From MPNP01 sp965116235 (GTDB lineage Bacteria; Pseudomonadota; Alphaproteobacteria; Rhodobacterales; Rhodobacteraceae), in assembly GCA_965116235.1 (NCBI GenBank), contig OZ220496.1, forward strand, positions 992,001 through 1,056,000: a stretch of 64,000 bases of DNA, written 5' to 3'. The number at the start of each line of letters is the position of its first letter. Position 1 is the first letter of the stretch. The notes under the pieces were generated by a model, which did no database searches, had not been told where the DNA came from, and saw nothing but the letters and a program-made list of their open reading frames with translations. This document shows, piece by piece, positions 27,477-35,172 of this stretch. The position numbers and the translations under genes are program-made.

Positions 27477-30400
27477 ATGATGACGAAATTGACTTCGCTT
27501 TGGGGCCGACGCGGCCATCCGGCCCATGCCTGTGAACGCGTCGGGGGGGGGTAGATGACCTTGCGACCTGCCCCCGCGTCGGGTCGGCATTCAAGCTTTC
27601 GACGATTGGAGCACTGCTTGTCGGGCTGGGGATGCTCATGGCGGTACCACATTCGGTTGCGGCCCAAACATGTACGGGTACAGATGGAACGCCGCCCGAG
27701 TTTGCCCTGGGCAGCGACGACACGGGCCCGATTGCATGCACCGGACTGACCGGAGGTCTGACGCTGAACTTGAACGGGGCCGTGCTTGGCACAAGTGAAA
27801 CACACCTCACCGGCGGTGCCCTCAGCATTACCGCCACAACTGGTGGCGCCCGTGACGTTGTGGTCACGGGCCGTATCGCGACCTATTCGCAGACGGGCAT
27901 AGGCATGGAGCGTGCCGGGACCGGCTTGCTTAAGCTCGTACTGGACGAAAAGAGCATCATCACGACCTCGGGTACCGGGGGATTTGGCATTAACCTTAAA
28001 CACACGGGGGAAGCTGGGAAAGAGACGAGTATCCATCTTGAGTCGAGCGCCACAATTGACGTGTCGCAGGCGACAGCTAGTGGCAAGTCAGGCATCCAAG
28101 TTACCACTGTTGGTGCAGCCGAGGGCACGACGATACCGATCACGGTCCGTCTTAAGGGCGGTTCCATTCGCGCGGAGGGCACGTCATTGGGGTATGGCGT
28201 CAGAATCCTTCAGTACGCCAAGGGCGACATCAGCATCACGGTGGACCCGGGGGTGATGATCGGCATGGAAGGCAAATCCATCGGCCGGGCTGGCATTGAT
28301 AGTGTGACTCAGCCCAAGGGCGACGGCAACCTCGTGATCACGCACTCAGGGCATATATACGCCAACAAGTTTGGGATATTTGCATCCTTCGAGCCTGGCG
28401 ACACGCCAGCCGGCAACATCACGATTGAGACAGGGGCAGACAGCAAGATTGTGACAAGCGGTTCTGGGATTACGGCTGAACTTAAAACTGATCGCACCGG
28501 TACCATTACGGTCACCCATAAAGGCATGATTGATGTGGCTCATGATGGCATTGACGCGAAAGGCTTCCGAGACATCACGGTCACAACGATGCCAGGCAGT
28601 ATCATCGAGGCGGAGGAGAAGGGCATCGATGCAGGTTCTCAAGGCAGCAGTAAGGTCACGATCATCCACGGAGGCATGATCGATGCAAGCGAGCAAGGCA
28701 TTAGTGCTTATAGCAACGGAGACGTCACGGTTACACTGGAAAAGGGCAGCAGCATCAAGGCGAAGGATATAGGCATCAGTGCAATTTCCAATGCTAACGG
28801 CAAGGTCACAGTCATCCACGGAGGCACGATAAGCTCTGCAACTCAACAAGGCATATATGCATCTGGCAGGGCTGGCGGTGCCGAGGTTACACTGAAGGCC
28901 GGCAGCAGTATCACGGCGAAGAATCAAGGCATTGCGGCCGAAGCGTTCAGCGGGGGCATCATCACGGTCAAAACGGAGGCGGGCAGTTCGATTGTCTCGG
29001 ACACGCACGGCATCCAGGTCAACCACATCGGCACGGAAAAGCGCCAGTTTCATGTCGCAGTATACGGCACAGTCATGGGTGGCAACGCGTCGTGCACCAC
29101 CACGAAGACCGGTCGAAGCAAGTGTGCCGGCGTGTATGTGCGAAGGAGCACTACAACCGACAGCAAGCTTGGCGGCGGCACGATTGTGATTGGTCCGTGG
29201 GCTCATGTCAAGGCGACATCCGGCGTGGCCATCGAGGTGGATGGCAAGGCCGGTGATGTCGCGGTGATCCTGGAGCAGGACGAGGCGGGTGTCGTGGGTC
29301 ATGTCGAAGGCCAGATCTTTCAGCCAAGAACGGCTGAGAGTCAGAATACGGCTGCGGATGGAGTGGTGACGATCAAGCTTCGCGGAGCCAAGGAGAATTT
29401 GGAGGACGGTGATCATGTTTATCGCCGTGGCGACCGGATGGGCGTGTATGAAGAGGTGATCAAGGCCAAGCTCGAGGAGTTTACAGGTCCGGATGAGGGC
29501 TATTATAGGTTTGATGACACGACGATGAAGTGGCGTCTGTACAGTCATCGGGCGCGTCTGTATGAGGTATTGTCCTCGGTGCTTCTGGGTCTGGTGGACC
29601 TGACGCCCTACAGCACGCGCATGGCCGTGCCCCGCCGGACCACCGGCGACGAGGAAGTCATTGTCCAGAGCAGCAAGGGCGAGCGCATGGCGATGCCGGG
29701 TTCCCGCACGGGTGTCTGGGTACGTCTGGCGGTTCGCGATGGGGAACGGATGGCCGATACATCGACGACCGCAACAGACTTTTGGCATCAGTCTCTGGCG
29801 TGGGATGTCAAGCAGACCGACTTTGAGGCGGGTCTGGAGGTGCCGACCGATGAGCGTCTGGTGCTGGGCGTGAGTGCCCACTACCGACAGAGCGAGGCCA
29901 CCGTCAAGAAGGGTGGCACCATGGAAGCCAGCGGCACCGGTGTAGGCCTGTCCCTGACCTGGACGGATGACAGCGGGCTGTATGTGGACGGCCAGCTGAG
30001 CTACACCCGGTTTTTTGATATCACGATGGCGTCGGCCAACAGTGCGGTCGGTTCGATCACCTCCACGGGTGGCGGCAACGGTCTGGCGGTCGGAGTGGAA
30101 GTCGGTCAGCCGATGAGTATGGGGGGCCTGACCGTGATTCCGCGTGGGGGTCTGTCCTGGTCATCGGTGGACCAGGACGCCTTTGACGAACCGGCCAGGA
30201 TCGATGGGGCCGGCCGGGTTGCTCCGGACAAGGAGCAGAGCGTTCAGGGTCGTGTGGGTGTCTTGGCCGAGCTGGGTTCCGGGGAGGCGGACGGTCGGCT
30301 GTATGCGTCGCTGGATCTGGAGCATGAGTTCTCGTCCAAGCATGCGGTGATGGTGGCCGGCACCCGGCTGGCGACCGAGGTGAAGCCGACCTGGGTGCGT

Positions 30401-30532
30401 CTGGGCGTGGGCGGGGCGATGTCTCTGGACGGCCACGACACGACGTTGCTGACGGGGGATGCCTTTTATGCGACGGCGGGGAGCGACAACACCGACTTTG
30501 GGGGCGGTCTGGCCGTGACCTTCCGCTTCTGA
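27477..30532 (+). CDS. Phase-variable autotransporter adhesin 1, out of frame as given
   Basis: GGAG (27471-27474) precedes ATG 27477, which opens a short frame (MMTKLTSLWGRRG) that meets nine G at 27543-27551 and then TAG. With ten G, or seven, the frame runs into FKLSTIGALLVGLGMLMAV, then a signal cleavage site after VAA, and on to 30532, giving about 1018 residues. The uninterrupted part begins at 27632. The passenger (to about residue 640) is a repeat-rich, probably right-handed beta-helix with units such as GGMIDASEQGISAYSNGDV of about 40 residues. The last 290 residues are an autotransporter barrel ending FRF. The gene is a paralogue of 35173-38009. Probably a surface adhesin; the ligand is unknown. 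Confidence 0.85.
27543..27551 (+). repeat. Poly-G tract (9 G) in 5' coding region
   Basis: Nine G directly before TAGATGACCT. Upstream codons run ...CGC GTC GGG GGG GGG TAG, so this length stops translation 26 codons after the start. One more G restores the frame into the signal peptide. Tracts of this length are prone to slipped-strand mispairing in other bacteria. Confidence 0.85.
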
Positions 30533-31511
30533 TCGGGAGACGGAAGGCCGTCGGGTTGCGGGGCGATGCCGGTTGTTGGCATCGGCGCAGGCCGGCGGCT
30601 GAACCCTATCAAGGGTCGGCGATGGATTCCATTATGCGGACAGGAACCGGGATCAGGATCAGGATCTGCAGGTTGGACTGGAAATGTCCGTTGCGCCGCG
30701 CGTCACGACACCTCAGCACCCCATCCTCTCATGCTGTTCGGCCGAATAGAACGCTGTGTCAACACGAAAAGCCGCTTGGGACCCGTCAATCGCTGGAACG
30801 CCATAATGGTCTGCGGTGTGCATGTGCTGGCCCGTCGATTGAGATAATGGGCTCATTTCATCTTGGAACGCATTGTCTCGGTCATGAACAGTTCGAATGC
30901 TTGAAAGTTGGATTCTGTGCCAACCACTTGTCCGAAAGAGACTGCGGTCTGCCTGATGATGCGCTTGGTTTTCATTAGGCGCCGAAGCAAGCTAATGGTC
31001 GGAACAGGGCCATGATTGAGTTGAACCTGCCGAGTCGATGGATTCCGGATTGAGAGGGGCCCGGTCTGAGATGGTCGACTGGGCCGAGCCGTGCAACCAT
31101 GGTTGGGTATGAAACGACGCGCACTTCGTGACCTCAAATGTACGGCTTCACCTGCGATCACCGCAATCCAACAAAGTCTCAGGGTTGAAACCACCGATTT
31201 CAATCAGCAGAAGAGCGACATTCAGTAAACGCGTAAAAATATTCCACTGACCCAGCAAAGTTCGGTTCGAACGCATGGAAATGAAATTGGTTCGCTACGT
31301 TAAATGTCGCAAAAACCTTCCCCTTGCTCGTAATCAAATTTCACCAAAACCCCCTTCATGGGCGGTTTCGCACCGTAAATTCCCGATTTTGCGTACCTAA
31401 TACAGACCCGCAAGTTATCAAAATAAATTTATGAAACCAAAAATTTTAAGACAGAAATAAACCAACTTTCAATTGTATACTGAAATCATTTTTTGGTCGT
31501 ACCGTTTCTTC
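30533..31511. other. 979-bp gap after autotransporter 1
   Basis: The first 80 bases resemble the sequence after the paralogue (CTTCTGATC, GGAGAC, AAGGCCG, CGGCGGCTGAA) and can fold into a hairpin. Then follow open frames on both strands without recognisable similarity; a 40-codon minus-strand frame (MKTKRIIRQTAVSFGQVVG, 30853-30975) is the only one that looks remotely protein-like. The last 150 bases are AT-rich with TATACT near 31480 and should hold the promoter of the recombinase-like gene. Confidence 0.4.
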
Positions 31512-32915
31512 ATGAGTATTCGCAATTATCCTTTACAGACTGCCCAGCCGTCTCTTGACAGCGTGATAGACGAATCCACCGTCTCACGCGTTCGAGGCTT
31601 GATTGCCAAGGTCGACAATCGTTGCAGGGTTTTTGGACCTAGGCCGAGCGCATCAGAAATGATTGATCAGTTGGGATTGCTGTCGCTTTTTCTGGATAGC
31701 AACACCGTGACCAGATGCAAAGGAAGCCTCACGAAGACATTGCATGGGGCACTGGAAGTCAAGTCGCATCGGGAAATGAATGGGGGCAGCACACTGTTTC
31801 GTAATATCCTTCCCGATCGGTTCAGCCATTTCGCGTGGTTCACCGAATTGAGTTGGAACGAGGTTGAAAATCTGTACGAAAAACTGGTCTCGTACACTCC
31901 CCAGAGCTTGACTGATCGGGGCATCCGGATCAGCAGCAAGGTAGTTCGAACTGTCCGCTTGAAGCATCCTGAAGCATCACCGGAGCTGGCGCTCTTCATG
32001 GCATCAATGATTCGGTCAAGCTACTTTTCGACCAACAAAAGAGTAAGTCCTCGCAAAAACTGGGTGCCGATCGATCGAGAAACCCTGCAGGATCTATTGA
32101 ATGCCTTGGGACCGGGGACACCTGCCGACGGTCTTCTGTCCCTCATGGGTCGGAAATGGAACACTCCTGGAATGACCCGACTGCTTTCTCAAGCAATCTG
32201 GCTAACCGGCATGCGGCCCGTCGAAGCATTTTCGTGCATGATGTTTGACAACAGGAACAAAAGAGAGTTTTTTGAACTTCATCCGGCCATGGACAGGTTC
32301 GTCAGGCAGGCCGGAAGGCCAGCAAAAGGGTCTAAATTGCTCGATGAGGGCATATACCGATTGATTCAACAGGGATTTGATCTCAGGCTGGCCGAAGAAG
32401 AGAAGCGGCATTTGGTGCTCAGGATCAATTCTGCCAAGACCAGAAACAGATCACCGCAGTTCAATCGGAGCCGGCTTCTGCTTTTGCGGGAAATCACCGA
32501 CAGCGACCTACGCATTTTGCTGATGACCACGTGTCTTCGCAAAATTCTGATCAATCATGGTGATTACAAAAAGTGCCGCACGGCCTGTAGCAACCAGCTG
32601 AGCCAAGCCTCCCTGCAATTGATGCCGGATCTTGAGCAGCCAATTACACTGTATCATCTGCGGCATGCGTTCATCAATGATGCCAGAAAGTCTCTGCCTG
32701 CACCCGAAGCCGGTGCCCTGAGCGGTCACAGTTCGGTCCGGACATTGCGCCAGTATGGTCAAAAAAATGTTCGTTTTCGTCAAGCTTCGCACTGTCGGAC
32801 TTGGCTTCCCCAACCTGATCCGAATTTGGTGACCGAGTTGCGATCGTCCTGGAATCCAAGACCCGCGCAAGAACCAAACCGGGGTGTTGAGCCTGAATGC
32901 GCAAGCCTCTCTTGA
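31512..32915 (+). CDS. Tyrosine recombinase/integrase-like protein
   Basis: A 467-residue protein whose C-terminal half has the catalytic layout of tyrosine recombinases: first Arg in WLTGMRPVEA (residue 235), box II YHLRHAFIN at 381-389, GHSS at 405-408 and the nucleophile Tyr415 in TLRQYG. In box II the usual first His of HxxR is Tyr (Y381-H-L-R384), a variation seen in some integrases. The N-terminal 190 residues do not match a standard SAM-like core-binding domain that I can recognise. ATG 31512 is preferred over an in-frame TTG at 31473. It sits between two convergent autotransporter paralogues. Catalytic competence is not proven. Confidence 0.75.
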   Translation: MSIRNYPLQTAQPSLDSVIDESTVSRVRGLIAKVDNRCRVFGPRPSASEMIDQLGLLSLFLDSNTVTRCKGSLTKTLHGALEVKSHREMNGGSTLFRNILPDRFSHFAWFTELSWNEVENLYEKLVSYTPQSLTDRGIRISSKVVRTVRLKHPEASPELALFMASMIRSSYFSTNKRVSPRKNWVPIDRETLQDLLNALGPGTPADGLLSLMGRKWNTPGMTRLLSQAIWLTGMRPVEAFSCMMFDNRNKREFFELHPAMDRFVRQAGRPAKGSKLLDEGIYRLIQQGFDLRLAEEEKRHLVLRINSAKTRNRSPQFNRSRLLLLREITDSDLRILLMTTCLRKILINHGDYKKCRTACSNQLSQASLQLMPDLEQPITLYHLRHAFINDARKSLPAPEAGALSGHSSVRTLRQYGQKNVRFRQASHCRTWLPQPDPNLVTELRSSWNPRPAQEPNRGVEPECASLS

Positions 32916-33147
32916 GCTCGACGTAAAGTTTCAAATCCGTTTCTTAAGTTTGGAGGACAGGAATGAACCTGGCGAAATAAGCCACGACAGTGAGTAAAAT
33001 CACCCAGCATGAAAATCTGGAGGCGAATTGGCTGCTTGTTGAATTTCATGTGTATCCACCCGGAGTTTTGACCCGTTGAACTGGAACCAGATCTCCCAAA
33101 ACAGACCGAAATCAGCCCATTTCACTTAACTGCTCAAGGAGACGAAC

Positions 33148-34206
33148 ATGACCAGAACCGCCCATCGAGATACGGGATATTCAATAGCCAAGGAATTGAA
33201 GACTCTGATGCAGGAGCACATCAAGCGGCACTGCCCGGCGCGGATTGCAGTCGATGTCCTGACTTGCCCCGAAAAACCCCAAACGGTGAACGTAGGAATT
33301 CACTCTGTATTGCTGACCTTCTTTGTCGCCTGCCTGGCCTTGGACAGCATCAACACATTTGTTCGAAAAAACCGGTTTGACGGCCTGCGCCGGATCAACA
33401 TCTATCCAGCCTTCAAGGAACTGAAGGATGTTCAGAATCGAAATTTGATTTCATGGTCCATCAACGGCTTGGAAAGGCGGAGGAAGAAGGTTCATGAAAG
33501 ACACTTCTGGGTACTGCTGAACTATTTGTCGAAGGATGTGTATCAGAAGTACTATTTGAATCATGCCTGCCGAAAAGATCGGCGGTTTTTTTGTCGCTTG
33601 CTCACCGATTCCGGGTTGCACAGAAAAACGATTCTCAAAACCTTGCAAAGGTTGGAGGCGAACAATGCCTTGAACGGTCTGACAGCCCGCGAAGTTCTGG
33701 CGAGGATCGAGGACGAGTGGCAAAGTGTCTGGCTGGGTCGCAGGGTCGGCAAGATCATTCTTACTCGCTGGAAGGCCATTCAAATGGCAACAAGGGCAGG
33801 GCTGATTGCAGACTCCCGAACTGTTTTGCGTTCCGTTTACGTGTGGCGTAGAAAACTTGGCCCCAAGACATTTGTCGATGTGTTTGAAAAGTCGGAAGAA
33901 ATCAAAAGCGGTCAGACTGTCTCATCCTATCGAGGCCAGGTGATAAGCCTTCGCCGCCAGTTGCTCATTTACATCATTTACCATGCAAGCCCGATGACCG
34001 AATTGGAGATTGCCCGCAGTCTGGGAGGCAGAAATCATTCGACAATCAGCTATTCACTTGCGAAGGTCGGCAAAATGGTTGAACACTCATCCTACACCCG
34101 ATTGCTGCTGGAGTATTACTGCATATTTTTTGACAATATCCGAATTTACATGAATCGTGACTACTTTTTTCCTGAGGAGGACAGAAAGACGTCCGACCAG
34201 AACTAA
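33148..34206 (+). CDS. Protein with DnaA domain IV-like C-terminus
   Basis: A 352-residue protein of unknown function. Residues about 265-315 match the DNA-binding domain of the replication initiator DnaA: RRQLLIYIIYHASPMTELEI, then ARSLGGRNHSTISYSLAKV. The signature GGRDHTT of DnaA is GGRNHST here (293-299). The N-terminal 260 residues carry one hydrophobic stretch (VLLTFFVACLALDSI, 54-68) and basic helical regions (ERRRKKVHERHFWVLLNYL), with no AAA+ motor. A good ribosome site (AAGGAGACGAAC) precedes ATG 33148. Together with the recombinase-like gene it could belong to an integrated element. It is not dnaA itself. Confidence 0.7.
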   Translation: MTRTAHRDTGYSIAKELKTLMQEHIKRHCPARIAVDVLTCPEKPQTVNVGIHSVLLTFFVACLALDSINTFVRKNRFDGLRRINIYPAFKELKDVQNRNLISWSINGLERRRKKVHERHFWVLLNYLSKDVYQKYYLNHACRKDRRFFCRLLTDSGLHRKTILKTLQRLEANNALNGLTAREVLARIEDEWQSVWLGRRVGKIILTRWKAIQMATRAGLIADSRTVLRSVYVWRRKLGPKTFVDVFEKSEEIKSGQTVSSYRGQVISLRRQLLIYIIYHASPMTELEIARSLGGRNHSTISYSLAKVGKMVEHSSYTRLLLEYYCIFFDNIRIYMNRDYFFPEEDRKTSDQN

Positions 34207-34460
34207 AGCTCCCGCCACATTGCCAAAATGGCTTGCCGTTCTGTCCGTTCGGCCAGAATTCACCGGTCCGTGCGTAAGAATTCAATACAAGCCCGTACAT
34301 CTCGCGCTGTATCAGGTGTACCCCTCCCCTCCCTATACACGATAAATCACTCCAACCCTTTGGGCCTATGGCAACTCGTCCAGCATGGTTGTGGAGGCAG
34401 GGTAGGTATATGGGGTCCAAGATACGGATCATTTAAACTAAACTTCGAAACAGCCAGTCG

Positions 34461-34604
34461 ATGGCGCGGATCCGACCGATCCGGGAGCTGAACATTGGCC
34501 ATTTCCTGATTGGCGAGGCCATTTTGACCGGCTTGGACGCAACCGTCCGCAAGATGCGTGCCATCATTGACCAAATACGGTCCGAGAAACCGAGAGCTGA
34601 GTGA
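34461..34604 (+). pseudogene. pdxJ: 3' remnant of pdxJ
   Basis: The 47 codons before acpS encode RELNIGHFLIGEAILTGLDA, then VRKMRAIIDQIRS, which is the C-terminal end of pyridoxine 5'-phosphate synthase PdxJ. A full PdxJ has about 240 residues; everything before the ELNIGH region is missing and replaced by unrelated sequence. pdxJ-acpS is a conserved gene pair, so the remnant marks the exact edge of an insertion, deletion or rearrangement at about 34460. Confidence 0.8.
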
Positions 34605-34613
34605 GCCCGGCTC

Positions 34614-35012
34614 GTGATCATTGGTATCGGCATCGATCTTGTCCACAGGGATCGAATTGCACGCATTCTCAAACGCCATGACCATCGCTTCCTGAGTCGA
34701 ATCTACACGCGGCATGAACAGGAAGTCAGCCAATTTGTTGGTGACCGGGTGGGCTATCTGGCCAAGCGCTGGGCGGCAAAGGAGGCGTGTTCCAAGGCTC
34801 TGGGAACGGGTCTGCGCCAGGGGGTGTTCTGGAGGGCCATGGAGGTTCGGTCCTGCCAGGGAGGGATGCCGGTCATGGTCGTGCAAGGCGGGGCCTTGGA
34901 GCACTTGCAGAAACTGACACCGGCGGGTCATCGATCCCGAATACATCTGACGATGTCCGATGATCACCCCATGGCCACCGCCCAAGTGATCATCGAGGCA
35001 ATTCGAGAGTAG
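34614..35012 (+). CDS. acpS: Holo-[acyl-carrier-protein] synthase
   Basis: Transfers 4'-phosphopantetheine from CoA to apo-ACP for fatty acid synthesis. The 132-residue product has both family motifs: GIGIDLVHRDRI (metal-binding Asp) and KRWAAKEACSKALGTGL (catalytic Glu/Lys). Start codon is GTG at 34614, nine bases after the pdxJ remnant. It is the intact half of the conserved pdxJ-acpS pair. The usual downstream gene (lepB or similar) is replaced by the second autotransporter. Confidence 0.96.
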   Translation: MIIGIGIDLVHRDRIARILKRHDHRFLSRIYTRHEQEVSQFVGDRVGYLAKRWAAKEACSKALGTGLRQGVFWRAMEVRSCQGGMPVMVVQGGALEHLQKLTPAGHRSRIHLTMSDDHPMATAQVIIEAIRE

Positions 35013-35106
35013 TCTCGCGCAGAGGATTTACGCCACAAGCCGCATGCAGGCGACAGCAAGAGGGCTGTTCCATGACGGAAAGCTGGCCATGGGCCGGATG
35101 GTTTCA

Positions 35107-35158
35107 GCCGCCGGGCCGGATCGATGCACAAGGGCAACATTCTCCCGAACCCGGCGGC
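35107..35158 (-). terminator. Hairpin downstream of autotransporter 2
   Basis: GCCGCCGGG and CCCGGCGGC (35107-35115 and 35150-35158) form a perfect 9-bp stem just after the stop of the second autotransporter. The corresponding positions after autotransporter 1 (about 30548-30600) keep pairing with a wobble change. There is no U-run, so this may be a structure that protects the 3' end or a Rho-assisted terminator. Confidence 0.4.
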
Positions 35159-35172
35159 CTTCAGTCTCCTGA

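Noticed and set aside
27056..27477. Frames that might encode the missing pilin after pilR
   Set aside because: No prepilin leader, cleavage site or hydrophobic N-terminal helix.
28346..29881. A 511-codon minus-strand frame inside autotransporter 1
   Set aside because: Long antisense frames are expected in repeat-rich coding DNA; its sequence is His/Arg-rich and has no domain.
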